DNA of 64,000 nucleotides from Bacillus sp. HSf4 (GTDB taxonomy: Bacteria; Bacillota; Bacilli; Bacillales; Bacillaceae), in the NCBI RefSeq assembly GCF_029537375.1, contig NZ_CP120679.1, positions 2,282,001 to 2,346,000 on the forward strand, in the 5' to 3' direction. Below, piece after piece: positions 1 to 10,174 of this stretch. Each line of letters begins with the position of its first letter. Position 1 is the first letter of the stretch. A program made the position numbers and the translations under genes. Below the pieces are notes generated by a model, which saw only the letters and a program-made list of their open reading frames with translations, was not told the origin of the DNA and did not search any database.

Positions 1-1074
1 CGGGCTGTTCAAAATCGGAGTGGACAACAGTGAACCGAACGTTCCTCCGTTTGTAATCGTGAATGAACCGCCTTGAAGTTCTGAGAGCGCCAATTTATTG
101 CTTCGCGCTTTCTTCGCAAGCTCTCCGATATCTTTTTCAATATCGGCAAAGGTTTTCCGGTCTGCATCGCGAACGACAGGGACGACAAGGCCGTCAGGAG
201 CGGCAACCGCGATGCCGATATCATAAAACTTTTTGATGAGAAGCTCGTCGCCTTGAATTTCCGCATTGAGAAGCGGGTATTTTTTCAGAGCGGCGACAAC
301 GGCCTTTGTGAAGAATGACATGAAGCCGAGCTTCACTTCATGCTGTTCGAGAAATTGATCTTTTCGGCGTTTTCTGAGATTCATGACAGCCGTCATATCC
401 ACTTCGTTAAAAGTCGTCAGCATAGCGGCGGTGTGCTGAACTTCAACAAGGCGTTTGGCAATCGTCTGTCTCCGGCGCGACATTCTTTGCCGTTCGACAG
501 GTTTCGCCGAATCTTCAGTCTTAGCGGCCGGTGCCTGCGCTTCACGTTTTGGTTCGGCTTGGGCTTTTGGCGGCTGCTCATGTTTTTGGTAGGATGCGAC
601 ATCCTGTTTTCTGACCCTGCCAAGCGGATCGCCGGTAGGGATTTCTGATAAATCAATGCCTTTTTCACGGGCAAGTTTTCTGGCAGCCGGAGAAGCGATG
701 GTTCTCGCTTTTTCTTTCTCCGTTTGAGCACTTGAGTCCTGTGCCGCGGCTTTTGTTTCCTGTGCCGCCTCTCCTTTTGAATCCTCAGGCGTTTTTTGAA
801 CGTCAGGCTGAGGAGCGGAGGATGCTTTTCCTTCTCCCTCGCCTTCTGAAATCGTGCCGATCACTTCGCCGACCTGAACCGTGTCACCGGAATCTTTCAG
901 CACTTCCTGAAGAACACCGGACTGTTCTGCCGTCAATTCGACATTGACTTTATCCGTCTCCAGCTCCAGCAGGAACTCCCCTTGTTCTACATAGTCTCCC
1001 GGTTGTTTCAGCCATTGGGCTATCGTTCCTTCTGAAATTGATTCCGCTAGTTCAGGTACTTTAATTTCCGCCAT
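1..1074 (-). CDS. odhB: Dihydrolipoamide succinyltransferase (E2 of 2-oxoglutarate dehydrogenase), C-terminus cut by window edge
   Basis: E2 core of the 2-oxoglutarate dehydrogenase complex, which moves the succinyl group from lipoyl-lysine to CoA in the TCA cycle. 358 codons are open to the left edge. The N-terminal lipoyl domain carries ELETDKVNVEL with the lipoyl lysine at residue 42. A Pro/Ala/Gln/Lys-rich linker follows, then a subunit-binding domain (ASPAARKLAREKGIDLSEI, about residues 120-145) and the start of the acyltransferase domain (RRRQTIAKRL; later TITNGGTFGS). The catalytic HxxxDG motif would lie beyond the edge. The ATG at 1074 follows a GGGGGA ribosome site and sits 14 bases after the odhA stop, so the two genes form one operon and are probably translated together. 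Confidence 0.97.
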   Translation of the reverse strand, partial: MAEIKVPELAESISEGTIAQWLKQPGDYVEQGEFLLELETDKVNVELTAEQSGVLQEVLKDSGDTVQVGEVIGTISEGEGEGKASSAPQPDVQKTPEDSKGEAAQETKAAAQDSSAQTEKEKARTIASPAARKLAREKGIDLSEIPTGDPLGRVRKQDVASYQKHEQPPKAQAEPKREAQAPAAKTEDSAKPVERQRMSRRRQTIAKRLVEVQHTAAMLTTFNEVDMTAVMNLRKRRKDQFLEQHEVKLGFMSFFTKAVVAALKKYPLLNAEIQGDELLIKKFYDIGIAVAAPDGLVVPVVRDADRKTFADIEKDIGELAKKARSNKLALSELQGGSFTITNGGTFGSLLSTPILNSP

Positions 1075-1088
1075 CTTTTAGTTCCCCC

Positions 1089-3923
1089 TTAGTTTTTGCG
1101 AGTCAAGCTATCAGATACAATACGTTCCTGTTCCTTCTTATGAACGGTCGGATCCCCTTCTGCCGGACTGGAACGTCTTCTTCTGCCAATATAACGCACT
1201 TTAACACCATTTGGAGCGACTTCTCTTAAATAAGGCTCAATATAGTTCCACGCTCCCATATTTTGCGGTTCTTCCTGAACCCAGACGATCTCTTCCAAAT
1301 GCGGCAGCTTGCTGAAGAGCGCCTTGATGTGTTTCGCTGGGAAAGGATAGAGCTCTTCAACCCGTGCAATATGGAGCCAGTCTTTTTCAGCTTCCATCTT
1401 ATTAAAGTAATCACTGATATCAATCGATACTTTACCGCTCGATAGGACGAGGCGTGTCACCTTATCATATTGATGGTTCAGACCGGACATTTCATATACC
1501 GGCTTAAAGGTGCTGGCGCTCAGCTCCTGAACTTCCGAGACTGTATTTGGATTTCTCAAAAGGCTTTTCGGCGTCATGATGATCAGCGGACGGATTTCCT
1601 CGCGGAGAAGCATCTTCGCCTGCCTTCTTAAAATATGAAAGTATTGAGCGGCGCTTGTCAGATTGGCAACGGTCCAGTTATTTTCTGCTGCAAGCTGCAA
1701 AAAGCGCTCCGTTCTGCCGCTGGAATGCTCAGGCCCTTGACCTTCATACCCGTGAGGCAAGAGGACGACAAGTCCTGATTTCTGCCCCCATTTCGCCCTT
1801 CCTGCGGAAATAAACTGATCAAAGTACACTTGTGCCGCGTTTGCAAAATCGCCAAACTGCGCTTCCCAGATCACCATCGTTTCCGGTGAAGCAACATTAT
1901 AACCGTATTCGAAGCCGAGGACAGATCCTTCAGAAAGCGGGCTGTTGTGAACCGCGAATGACGCTTTCGTATCTGCAAGGTGATGCAGCGCAATGAATTC
2001 GTCCCCTGTCTTGCTGTCATGAAGGACAAGGTTGCGGTGTGCGAATGTGCCGCGTTCTGAATCCTGGCCGGTCAGCCTTACAGGTGTGCCGTCTTTCAAA
2101 ATCGAAGCAAACGCCAGCGCCTCCGCCAAAGACCAGTCGACTTTTCGGTCATCCTCAAACGCTTTGGCGCGCCTTTCGAGAATTCGTTTTAACTTTCCGA
2201 AAACGTTGAAGTTTTCCGGCCATGCGATGAGCTCTTCGTTTATTTTGCGCAGGAGATCAAAATGAACGGATGTGTCGACCTCCGGGAATCCGTTGGAAAC
2301 CGGCTCCGGCAGGACGATTTCATGTGTCATGTCTTCTTTTTTGGCCGGCACTTTTCGGTACGCATCTTCCAAACGCTTCAGAACCGAATCTTGAATTTTT
2401 TGAACCGCCTCTTTTTCAATGATTCCTTTATCGATCAGTTTTTCTGAAAAAATGGTTTTGATCGTCGGATGCTTTTTGACCGCATCGTACAGCCTCGGCT
2501 GCGTCGCCACCGGTTCATCCATTTCATTATGCCCGAAACGGCGGTAGCCGATCAGATCAATCAAAAAGTCCTTGTTGAAGGTCTCGCGGTATTCGACTGC
2601 GAGCTGCACCGCTGAAAGACAAGCTTCAGGATCGTCTGCGTTCACATGGACAATCGGAATTTCAAAGCCCTTTGCCAGATCGCTGGCGTATTTCGTCGAT
2701 CTGGATTCGTTGCTTTCCGTTGTAAAGCCGATCATATTGTTGGCGATGATGTGGATCGCTCCGCCGACCTGATAGCCCTTCAGCTGACTTAAGTTCAACG
2801 TTTCTGCGACGATTCCTTCCCCAGGGAACGCCGCATCTCCGTGGATCAAAATCGCCATGGATTTTTTGACGTCTTGAACCGGATAGCCTTTTTCTGTTCT
2901 CGTCTCCTGCGCAGCCCTAGTCGAGCCTTCTACGATCGGATCGATGAACTCAAGATGGCTCGGGTTGTTGGCCAGCGTGATGCGCGCCGTTTTTGTCTGT
3001 TCATCCTGAATCTGCCGGTTGGCGCCAAGGTGGTATTTGACATCACCTGTCCAGCCGTAGTTGATTCCGGTTGAGCCTTCAGACGGGACAAGATCTTTGT
3101 TCGGAGCGTGCTGGAATTCGGAAAAAATAATTTCATACGGCTTTCCCAGCACATGCGCCAGAACGTTGAGACGCCCCCTGTGCGCCATTCCGATATTAAT
3201 GTTTGTCGTTCCGGAAGAAACCGACTCGGCGATAATATCATCCAGCATTGGCACAAGCGCATCAAGACCTTCGATTGAAAAACGTTTCTGCCCGACAAAT
3301 GTTTTGTGGAGGAACTGTTCAAGACCTTCAACTTCCGTCAGTCTTCTTAACACTTCTATTAATTTCTCTTTTGATTTCGGGGCGAATAATTCCCCCGATT
3401 CGATCTTTTTCATCAGCCAATTGCGCTCTTCAAAAATATGCACATGGTCAAACTCAAAAGAAATCGACTTTTTGTATGTGTTCCTTAAGTACTGGATGGC
3501 TTTTAAACCGTTTGTGACTTCTTTAGGGGCATCTTTGCATATCACCGATGCCGGAATTCTTTCCACATCCTCCTCGGTTAAACCGTACTCGGCAAGCGGA
3601 AAAAGCTCCTGTTTGTCTTGCGTTTTTCTCAATGGATTGACGGAAGCGTTGAGATGGCCATAGGTTCTAATATCTTCTGCAAGTTTTATTGCCGATGCGA
3701 TTTTTTCAATAGATTCAGCCGTAAAATTTGCCTCTCCTTGTGTTTCAGAGGCGGCCCTTATGTCGCCCGGGGGAGCTCCGAGATCGTCAAACATCTCTTT
3801 TAAATCAGGCTCCAGACTTTCCGGATCCCTGACATACTGATCATAAAGCTCCAGCACGTAGCCGAGGTTCGGACCGTGAAATTCTTCCCAAGTCATTCTT
3901 TGTTTCATTTGATTTTGAAACAT
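1089..3923 (-). CDS. odhA: 2-oxoglutarate dehydrogenase E1 component
   Basis: Thiamine-diphosphate-dependent E1 subunit that decarboxylates 2-oxoglutarate and succinylates the E2 lipoyl group. 944 residues, the normal length for Bacillus OdhA. It has the short Firmicute N-terminus ([18 protein letters not shown]), a ThDP/Mg site with [10 protein letters not shown] and NNMIGFTT near the middle, and a transketolase-like C-terminal half ([24 protein letters not shown]). The ATG at 3923 follows GGGGG at 10-base spacing. First gene of odhA-odhB. A cre-like site and a sigma-A-like promoter lie upstream, agreeing with carbon-source control of the TCA cycle. Confidence 0.98.
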   Translation of the reverse strand: MFQNQMKQRMTWEEFHGPNLGYVLELYDQYVRDPESLEPDLKEMFDDLGAPPGDIRAASETQGEANFTAESIEKIASAIKLAEDIRTYGHLNASVNPLRKTQDKQELFPLAEYGLTEEDVERIPASVICKDAPKEVTNGLKAIQYLRNTYKKSISFEFDHVHIFEERNWLMKKIESGELFAPKSKEKLIEVLRRLTEVEGLEQFLHKTFVGQKRFSIEGLDALVPMLDDIIAESVSSGTTNINIGMAHRGRLNVLAHVLGKPYEIIFSEFQHAPNKDLVPSEGSTGINYGWTGDVKYHLGANRQIQDEQTKTARITLANNPSHLEFIDPIVEGSTRAAQETRTEKGYPVQDVKKSMAILIHGDAAFPGEGIVAETLNLSQLKGYQVGGAIHIIANNMIGFTTESNESRSTKYASDLAKGFEIPIVHVNADDPEACLSAVQLAVEYRETFNKDFLIDLIGYRRFGHNEMDEPVATQPRLYDAVKKHPTIKTIFSEKLIDKGIIEKEAVQKIQDSVLKRLEDAYRKVPAKKEDMTHEIVLPEPVSNGFPEVDTSVHFDLLRKINEELIAWPENFNVFGKLKRILERRAKAFEDDRKVDWSLAEALAFASILKDGTPVRLTGQDSERGTFAHRNLVLHDSKTGDEFIALHHLADTKASFAVHNSPLSEGSVLGFEYGYNVASPETMVIWEAQFGDFANAAQVYFDQFISAGRAKWGQKSGLVVLLPHGYEGQGPEHSSGRTERFLQLAAENNWTVANLTSAAQYFHILRRQAKMLLREEIRPLIIMTPKSLLRNPNTVSEVQELSASTFKPVYEMSGLNHQYDKVTRLVLSSGKVSIDISDYFNKMEAEKDWLHIARVEELYPFPAKHIKALFSKLPHLEEIVWVQEEPQNMGAWNYIEPYLREVAPNGVKVRYIGRRRRSSPAEGDPTVHKKEQERIVSDSLTRKN

Positions 3924-4008
3924 TTGAACATTACCCCCAACCTAATTATCAAGTGAACAATTCACTATCTTAATATATCTTCTGAACCCTATGCCCAGAA
4001 ATATGTAA

Positions 4009-4022
4009 TAAAAACGCTTCCA
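4009..4022 (-). promoter_or_regulatory. cre-like CcpA site upstream of odhA
   Basis: On the minus strand TGGAAGCGTTTTTA matches the Bacillus cre consensus TGWAARCGYTWNCW at 12 of 14 positions, including the core AAGCG. It lies just downstream of the inferred odhA promoter, a position suited to glucose repression. This is seen by eye only. Confidence 0.4.
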
Positions 4023-4285
4023 CGTATATTTTACCACTGTTTGTGAATCGTTTCTACACAGATTGTTCAAATAAAATTAAAAAATCGTCTTGAAAAATAA
4101 GAAAATTTATAATTTCGAACTTTCAGAGTATAAACCATTGGCAAAAGATTCATTCATTCCTTATTTTTCCCCTTTCGGCTGTTTTTTAACATCCTGAATG
4201 TGCTGTGCTGTTTTCAACAGCGATTTTCAAAATTAAAGTTGTTAAAGATAATAAAAATTTCGCTACTTTCCTTTTTATCGGCATA

Positions 4286-4322
4286 AAAAACAGATGGCTA
4301 AAGAGCTTGAGCCATCTGTTTT
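4286..4322 (-). terminator. Terminator after yojO
   Basis: Inverted repeat AAAACAGATGGCT / AGCCATCTGTTTT with a T-run on the minus-strand exit, 3 bases after the yojO stop. Confidence 0.85.
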
Positions 4323-4324
4323 CT

Positions 4325-6238
4325 CTAACCTATACTTTTGTTCAACAGTTTTTTTAACAGCGGATACAGCACATCAGGAAGCTGGTCGACGTCAGGGACG
4401 AAGAGGCTGTATTTTCCGTACATATCCTGGATCGTTTTAATTTGCGATTCTTCGATTTCGCTGTTCGACAAAAACACATTGATGACTTCAATGTTTCGTT
4501 TTCTCGCTTCCATCACCGCTTCATGGGTGTCGACGATCCCGTTTTGTTCATAATTGAAAGCAGCCGGCTCTCCATCTGAAAAAACGATCAGGAATTTTTG
4601 CGCTTCGCTTCTTTGAACAAGCATGTTCGTCATCTGCCTGATCGCATAGCCGTCCCGATTGTCCTCTTCCGGTTCAAGCTGCATGATGTGCGGACCGGCT
4701 CCTTCTTTTAAGGAATCGGAAAACGAGACCGCCATGTGAAAGTAGTTAGGCTGGCTCGTCTCTGTCGCATCATTCGTGTCCTCCCAAAAACCGACGATTT
4801 GATGAGGGACGGACACTGATTTAAGCGCTTCATGAAACAGTACGATGCCCCTTTTCGTCTCCGCCATTTTGTCATGCATGCTTGCCGAACAATCGACAAG
4901 CAAAGTAAAAACAGCGTCGATTTCGGTTGACGGTTCTTGTTTTTTGTAAAAAAGGCGCGGATTCCGTTCTGTAAAGTACCGCAGCAGCTTATTGTTCAGC
5001 CTTCCGGCGTGCAGGTCAGTCCTCGGCAGCGTTTTTTTGTGCTCCAGTGTTTTTTGGATCATCTGTTTGAGCCGCTTTTGATACGATTCGATTGATTTTG
5101 CCTGGCTGCGGTATTGCAAAACCTCTTCACTTGCAGGCTTCTCAGGCGTTTTAAAAATGGAAAAAGCGTAGCGGTTTTCTTTGCCGCCGGCCGTTCCTCC
5201 GGCATTCGGTTCGTCTTGTACAGCTTCAAGCGATTCCAGTTTTGAATAGTCTTTTCGTTTCGTCTGCTTCGCCGTTCCCTGTACTGAACCGAGCGCCTGG
5301 TCGCCGTCTTCCCCTTCTCTTAAAGCGCCGCCCATGATATCCGTTTTTGCACCGTGTTCGAGGTCAAACTGCAGAAAGCTTTTGGCCGGTGCTTCTGTTT
5401 CCCTGTGCCAGGTCGGCATTTCTTCGTCATGGACATCTTCGTCACCGGCGCTTTTTTCTTCAAGTGTGAGATCTTCGCTCAGTTTGGGCTTTGCTTTTAA
5501 ATCATGGAAAAGGTTTTCTTCATCAACCTCTTCGTAATCGAGTTCCGGAAAAAAGAAATACGTATTCAGCATATCTCTTTCAAGAACTTCTTCAAAACCT
5601 TCCATTAATGTCTTTACAATTGCAGCTGTCTCTTTCGTAGAGTGTGTTTCATATACGCGGCTAAGCTCGTTTTCAATCCAGCCTTTCATCGGATCGATTG
5701 AGTCATGGATATCAGGGATGCTTTCAAGCGGGGACTCGGCCGTCAGCTTGACATAGATTGCGCAAAACAAGGCGTCCGTAAAAATGCTCCGCTCCATATT
5801 CAAGGTCAGCTGAGTCGCAAAATGCTTTCGGTACATGTTTCTGCGGCTTGTGAATACCGCTTTTGTGCCCGGACGCTCCCGCTTAATAGACTCTTCGATT
5901 CTGATATCCTCAAAAAGCATAAACAGCTGCTTTGCTAAACTCTTAAACTGCAAATGCCGGACGGCGTCCAGCATGTTGGAACATTCGTTCATTGAGCTGT
6001 AGCGGGTTCCGACTGCCCGAAGGTAGACATCGCTTTTCAGTCCATCGACCATATCCTGATAGGCGCGGTCTTTCCAAAAATGACTCAAATAAATCTTTTT
6101 TTCAAACGGATTGTAATAGGACTGAACGCCGTACTCCACTTCGACCTGATCGCTTTTCGCCAAGGTCTTGGCTAAGTCCGTGAGCTCCATAAACAGAAAA
6201 GAATCAATCTTGCTGTCATTGAATTTTATAAACCTCAT
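4325..6238 (-). CDS. yojO: VWA-domain protein, partner of MoxR-type ATPase
   Basis: 637-residue cytoplasmic protein of the CobT/NorD-like type, with a C-terminal von Willebrand A domain. The MIDAS motif LLVDCSASMHDK lies near residue 445 and is preceded by a strongly acidic linker (residues about 240-330, rich in E/D). No signal peptide or membrane segment is visible. Such proteins act with the adjacent MoxR-like AAA ATPase as a chaperone or metal-insertion pair; the client is unknown. The start is set at 6238: GAGGGT lies just upstream, it begins 10 bases after the yojN stop, and the resulting length matches B. subtilis YojO. The open frame extends further upstream but would overlap yojN. 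Confidence 0.92.
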   Translation of the reverse strand: MRFIKFNDSKIDSFLFMELTDLAKTLAKSDQVEVEYGVQSYYNPFEKKIYLSHFWKDRAYQDMVDGLKSDVYLRAVGTRYSSMNECSNMLDAVRHLQFKSLAKQLFMLFEDIRIEESIKRERPGTKAVFTSRRNMYRKHFATQLTLNMERSIFTDALFCAIYVKLTAESPLESIPDIHDSIDPMKGWIENELSRVYETHSTKETAAIVKTLMEGFEEVLERDMLNTYFFFPELDYEEVDEENLFHDLKAKPKLSEDLTLEEKSAGDEDVHDEEMPTWHRETEAPAKSFLQFDLEHGAKTDIMGGALREGEDGDQALGSVQGTAKQTKRKDYSKLESLEAVQDEPNAGGTAGGKENRYAFSIFKTPEKPASEEVLQYRSQAKSIESYQKRLKQMIQKTLEHKKTLPRTDLHAGRLNNKLLRYFTERNPRLFYKKQEPSTEIDAVFTLLVDCSASMHDKMAETKRGIVLFHEALKSVSVPHQIVGFWEDTNDATETSQPNYFHMAVSFSDSLKEGAGPHIMQLEPEEDNRDGYAIRQMTNMLVQRSEAQKFLIVFSDGEPAAFNYEQNGIVDTHEAVMEARKRNIEVINVFLSNSEIEESQIKTIQDMYGKYSLFVPDVDQLPDVLYPLLKKLLNKSIG

Positions 6239-6248
6239 ATAGGAACCC

Positions 6249-7139
6249 TCATTCAAACAATGTTTGGGCAATATTGCGGACAGCCGCTTTTTCCCGCTCA
6301 TCGTCCAGCTTTTCCACGATGCCGCGTTCGATCGCACGAAGCGGCGGTATATAGGCCGCCAAATCGCAGGTATCCAGGAGCGCTCTGATCGATGCTGCCT
6401 CTTCAGACACCTGGCCGTTGCGCGCTTGCGTCATTAAATCACCGGACAATGTCACAAACTGGCTGATGAGCTTTGCGTCCTTTAATTCGGATTGTGTTTC
6501 AAGCACCCGCCGCAGCAGATCGCCTTTAATGTAGGGCACTTCAATGATGACAAAGCGGTTTTTTAATGCCTCGTTCAATGGAACGGTTCCCACATATCCT
6601 TCATTAATCGCCGCAATCACGCCAAATCCGTCTTTTGCTCTGACCACTTCGCCGGTGAACGGGTTTGTCATCATTTTTCGATAGTCGAGAACTCCGTTTA
6701 AGATAGGCAAGGTTTCCGGTTTGGCCATGTTGATTTCATCAATATATAAAAAGTGTCCGTGATTCATCGATTTCGTAACAGGCCCCTCAATAAATTCAAT
6801 CGAGGCGTTCCCGTCTGTGTTTTCGATCGTCTTATAGCCGACAAGCGCTTCCGCATCAAGATCGACCGAACAGTTGACACTATGCATCGGTTTTTGAAAG
6901 TAAGCGGAAAGCGTTTCGGCAAGTTTTGTCTTTCCAGAGCCTGTAGGCCCTTTTAGCAAAACGTTTTTTCCCAGTGACAGCGCGATCATCGCATCTTCTA
7001 AAACAGCGCTGTCCTCCGCTTCATAGCCGGGGGACCCGATCAAAGATTGAAATTCCGGGCCGGCCGGTTTGGCGGCAGACTGAATCAGCCGCTCCTTAAT
7101 TTTCTCGGGCAGCTCTAGTTCGTGCAGGTCATATTTCAT
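6249..7139 (-). CDS. yojN: MoxR-family AAA+ ATPase
   Basis: AAA+ ATPase of the MoxR/NorQ type with Walker A GPTGSGKT (about residue 67), Walker [10 protein letters not shown] (about 132), and an arginine-containing sensor region ([10 protein letters not shown]). It probably remodels or activates a substrate with the VWA protein YojO encoded immediately downstream. I chose the ATG at 7139, which follows AAAGGA by 12 bases. An in-frame TTG at 7163 would add eight residues (MKKGILQL) but has no better ribosome site, so the start is not fully settled. Confidence 0.92.
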   Translation of the reverse strand: MKYDLHELELPEKIKERLIQSAAKPAGPEFQSLIGSPGYEAEDSAVLEDAMIALSLGKNVLLKGPTGSGKTKLAETLSAYFQKPMHSVNCSVDLDAEALVGYKTIENTDGNASIEFIEGPVTKSMNHGHFLYIDEINMAKPETLPILNGVLDYRKMMTNPFTGEVVRAKDGFGVIAAINEGYVGTVPLNEALKNRFVIIEVPYIKGDLLRRVLETQSELKDAKLISQFVTLSGDLMTQARNGQVSEEAASIRALLDTCDLAAYIPPLRAIERGIVEKLDDEREKAAVRNIAQTLFE

Positions 7140-7245
7140 AAGTTGTAAAATTCCTTTCTTCAAAAACGTCTTCTTCTATACGAGTATACTAAAAATAAGC
7201 CAAAGTCCTCAATATATATGACTGCTGCCCCGCCGCACCTAACGG

Positions 7246-7839
7246 TTAATGTTTGCTCTTATTCGAAAGAGCGCCGCACACCATTCGATCGCCGGCGTTT
7301 CCGGACGGATTTGTCAGATCGTCATCCTGGTGCTCATGAATGATAAACGCGCTTCCATCATGATCAAGCAGGCTGAATTTGCTTGACTTGTCCAAGTTGA
7401 CATCTGGTGCATTCACTACAACATCAACTTTGCCGTCTGCCCCTACTTCGATATTGGGCAGATCACCCGCATGATGTCCCTTCGGATTATTGAAGCCATG
7501 CTCTTTTTGTGAAGGGTTAAAATGAGCGCCGGCACTTTCAAAATCGGGCTTCCGGCATTCTCCTGTTTCATGGATGTGAAAAGCGAGCAGCCCCGGCGGC
7601 AAATGATGGGCGCTAACCCTGATATCAAGGCCTTCCTCAGCCGATTCAGACACTTCTATAAAACCGGTCTTCGTGCCGTCGCGTTTAATGAGAGGCACTT
7701 TTAAAGGCTGTGTCATTGGTTCAAATGTTTCCGTATGCTCTTCGTCGGCGTCTTTTTTTTCAAGGTCTTTCTGCTGTGCGCATGCCGTTAGCGAACAAAT
7801 GAGTAAACCCGCCAGCAGTACGGTGAATGATCGGTTCAA
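7246..7839 (-). CDS. yojM: Cu/Zn superoxide dismutase-like lipoprotein
   Basis: 197-residue exported lipoprotein of the SodC family. The TTG start at 7839 follows AAGGGGG by eight bases and gives a lipoprotein signal ending in the lipobox LTAC (Cys about residue 20). Metal ligands are complete by eye: HIH (residues 88 and 90), AHFNP (106), KEHG (114), HHAGD with its Asp (122-125), and IIHEH near residue 166; Cys95 and a C-terminal Cys can form the usual disulfide. The B. subtilis YojM is known to lack two copper ligands, so this one may be catalytically active. Monocistronic, downstream of no obvious partner. Confidence 0.93.
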   Translation of the reverse strand: MNRSFTVLLAGLLICSLTACAQQKDLEKKDADEEHTETFEPMTQPLKVPLIKRDGTKTGFIEVSESAEEGLDIRVSAHHLPPGLLAFHIHETGECRKPDFESAGAHFNPSQKEHGFNNPKGHHAGDLPNIEVGADGKVDVVVNAPDVNLDKSSKFSLLDHDGSAFIIHEHQDDDLTNPSGNAGDRMVCGALSNKSKH

Positions 7840-7921
7840 TGCGAAATCCCCCTTATCTTTTTCCATTTAGTTTAGACAACGGGGGGATCTGATAAACCTT
7901 TCGTTAAGCCGTCTTTAAAAC

Positions 7922-7946
7922 AAAAAAGCCATATAAAATGGCTTTT
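7922..7946 (-). terminator. Terminator after cwlS
   Basis: AAAAAGCCAT / ATGGCTTTT hairpin with a five-base loop, overlapping the last codon of cwlS, with a T-run on the minus strand. Confidence 0.85.
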
Positions 7947-9249
7947 AAAAATTGTAGCGCTTTGCACCAAGATAGCGCTGTTTCCAATACGAATTGTTCA
8001 TATCGCTGATGGAGACGCCGGAATCGTTGGCATTGATAAATTTTCCGTTGCCCAGGTAGATCCCTACGTGTGAAGGGCCTGCTTTATATGTTGAAAAGAA
8101 AACGAAATCTCCTCTTGAAGGCTGGCTGACAGGCGACATTGTATTCCAATACCCAGCTGCACTCAATCTTGAGACAGACGTGACTTTGTTCAGCACATAA
8201 TAAATAAAGCCGCTGCAATCAAATCCTGATGGATTGTTGCCTCCCCATCTGTACGGCACGCCCAGCTGCTTCTCCGCTTCTGCGATCATGCGCTCGACTT
8301 TTGCGCTTGTCGAAGTGCCGCTGGAAACCGAGGAGTTCGATGTCTTGGATGAAGAGCTTCCCGATGTTGCCGACTTTGACGCACCGGATACTTTCAGCTT
8401 CTGTCCGATTTGTAAGACATCTGTTTTCAGATTGTTGGCTTCTCTGATGCTTTGTACCGTCACATTCAGCGAGTTGGCGATTTTCCATAAGGAATCTCCG
8501 GGCTTGACAGTATATGTCGTCGTTTTAGAACTGCCGCTTGTGCTCGATTTGCTTGATGAAGAATGTGAAGACGAACCCGAAGATGAACTGCCGCCGGAAG
8601 CGGTCCCTTTCACTTTAAGGACTTGGTTCGGGTAAATGGTGTCCGACTTCAAGCCGTTCAGCGTTTTGATTTCGGCAACTGTCATATTCAAACCATTGGC
8701 AATTTTCCATAAGGAATCTCCTAGTTTGACTTGGTACGTGCTGCTTGAGCTGCTTGAACTTTTCGATTTCGAAGAGGAGCTGGCGCTGGATGACTTCGTA
8801 CTGCTGCTTGAACCGCTGCTTTTTCCGCTTCCCTTCACAATCAGCTTTTGGCCAGGATAAATGATGTCGCTGCTTAAACCGTTTAAGCTTTTGATCTCAT
8901 TCACGCTCGTCTTGTAGTCGTTTGCAATCAGCCACAAAGAATCTCCCAATTTAACCGTGTAGGTAGATGTTTTTGAGTTTTTGCTCGAACTTGCGCTTGA
9001 GCTTTTGGCTTTTGTGCTGCTTTTTGACGTGCTGTCCGGAATTTCCAGGGTTTGTCCGGCATAAATAACTGTAGATGAAAGATGATTGGCTTTTTGCAGA
9101 GCGGAAACGCTTGTGTTGAACTCGGTCGACAGTTTCCATAGCGAGTCACCGCTTTTTACCTTGATGGTCTGGGCTTCTGCGGGTGACGCAGCCAATGAAG
9201 TTCCAACTACCGCAGAGGCCGCCAGACCTGCTGCTATCTTCTTCTTCAT
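7945..9249 (-). CDS. cwlS: Peptidoglycan D,L-endopeptidase with four LysM domains
   Basis: 434-residue secreted cell-wall hydrolase. A signal peptide (about residues 1-26, ending SPAEA) is followed by four LysM modules at about 28-71, 96-140, 172-216 and 246-290. Each has the GDSLW signature and they are separated by Ser/Thr/Lys-rich linkers. A C-terminal NlpC/P60 domain (about 315-434) has the catalytic Cys in FDCSGF and the His in SHVGIY. It cleaves D-Glu to meso-DAP bonds and aids cell separation in related species. The ATG at 9249 follows GGGAGG. A sigma-D-like promoter lies about 170 bases upstream. The linkers are low-complexity, so long antisense frames here are artefacts. Confidence 0.96.
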   Translation of the reverse strand: MKKKIAAGLAASAVVGTSLAASPAEAQTIKVKSGDSLWKLSTEFNTSVSALQKANHLSSTVIYAGQTLEIPDSTSKSSTKAKSSSASSSKNSKTSTYTVKLGDSLWLIANDYKTSVNEIKSLNGLSSDIIYPGQKLIVKGSGKSSGSSSSTKSSSASSSSKSKSSSSSSSTYQVKLGDSLWKIANGLNMTVAEIKTLNGLKSDTIYPNQVLKVKGTASGGSSSSGSSSHSSSSKSSTSGSSKTTTYTVKPGDSLWKIANSLNVTVQSIREANNLKTDVLQIGQKLKVSGASKSATSGSSSSKTSNSSVSSGTSTSAKVERMIAEAEKQLGVPYRWGGNNPSGFDCSGFIYYVLNKVTSVSRLSAAGYWNTMSPVSQPSRGDFVFFSTYKAGPSHVGIYLGNGKFINANDSGVSISDMNNSYWKQRYLGAKRYNF

Positions 9250-9422
9250 AACCTATGAACCTCCCGTTTTCATTTTTTGTTCTCTCTATGTATGAGATTA
9301 CATTTGCCGCTGCTTAAGATCTAAGCCCGGCAACAAACAGCGGGTGATCTGATCACCATATGTTTGTCCTTTGGCCAAAATCCCCCTTTTATACTCTTAA
9401 GCACAAATGCAATTCACGATTT

Positions 9423-9448
9423 GTATCGGCTGATTTTATTGTTTTTTA
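9423..9448 (-). promoter_or_regulatory. Sigma-D-like promoter upstream of cwlS
   Basis: Minus strand reads TAAA, 14 bases, GCCGATAC, against the sigma-D consensus TAAA-N15-GCCGATAT. Autolysin genes are typical sigma-D targets. The match is one base short in spacing and one base off in the -10. Confidence 0.5.
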
Positions 9449-9931
9449 ATAGTTTTTTGCTTTTTTACAATTTTTATATCGAAAATACGGACTGATAGAC
9501 ACATTGACAAAAATCAACGCTTTTAACAAACCTGCGTGATTCCAAATGGACGGGGCGGAATGGATATGCTTTTCATCTCCTGCTCTATTTCAAAATGAAG
9601 ACCGCGGGAACAGATGAGGGCAGGCCCGGACGAAAACTTTAAAGTTCTGAAAATCGCTGATCGTTCAAGTTTCCGAGCATTTCAAATTAAACTTTATCAA
9701 TATCAAACATGTTCGTGTCCAAAGACGGTCAGGCAATCAGATGGGCATTGTTTCGCTGTCTCTCAACCTTTTTCTGAAAAAACAGCTGTCCATTTCCATC
9801 AACCGCCTCTATGACCAAATCCCGATCAGAATCAACCATTTTTCGCCATGAAACTTTTCGAAGAGATCATAAATTGACTATATCATACATTTTTTTTGCC
9901 AACATCCGGAATAAGGCGTGTCTTTTCCTTA

Positions 9932-9950
9932 GATCAAACGTCGTTTGATC
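9932..9950. repeat. Perfect 9-1-9 inverted repeat, operator-like
   Basis: GATCAAACG, one base, CGTTTGATC. The perfect dyad is not followed by a T-run, so it looks like a dimeric repressor site and not a terminator. No regulator gene is adjacent; the nearest downstream plus-strand gene is the 32-residue ORF at 10175. Confidence 0.6.
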
Positions 9951-10174
9951 GCATTAAATTTCAGTTCTAAAAACCTATTCTGACAAAACGATGAATCGAA
10001 ATATGTAACTTATAACTTATAAAACCCTTTGACTTAATAGATGAAATGACCCGTTCGGCAATTTTCGGCTGATAAATTGAAATGAATTGTGAAGTTTGTC
10101 TGGGGTACTTTTTGTCGTTTTTCTGTATCCTTCCATCTCTTATGCCGCATCATAATCATGAAGGAGGTGATACC

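Larger units (their letters stand above)
3924..4324. other. Intergenic region between odhA and yojO
   Basis: About 400 bases, AT-rich, with no supportable gene. The odhA side holds a possible promoter on the minus strand (TAGAAA, 17 bases, TAAAAT, around 4027-4055) and a cre-like site. The far end holds the yojO terminator. The middle (4080-4280) shows nothing recognisable. Confidence 0.7.
9250..10174. other. Gene-poor region between cwlS and yojI
   Basis: About 925 bases with no convincing gene; short open frames here lack ribosome sites. B. subtilis has yojK and cdaS (yojJ) in this interval, and no remnant of either is readable. It contains the sigma-D-like cwlS promoter and a perfect 19-bp palindrome at 9932-9950. 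Confidence 0.6.

Noticed and set aside
3061..3663. 200-codon open frame on the plus strand
   Set aside because: Entirely antisense to the odhA coding region; the translated sequence has no domain and follows the codon bias of the opposite strand.
8229..8860. Several plus-strand frames of 70-130 codons
   Set aside because: Shadows of the Ser/Thr-rich repeats of cwlS; Leu/Glu-rich translation is the mirror of Ser/Lys codons.
9614..9814. 66-codon plus-strand frame in the cwlS-yojI gap
   Set aside because: No ribosome site and no similarity recognised; rare-codon and Cys/His composition look random.
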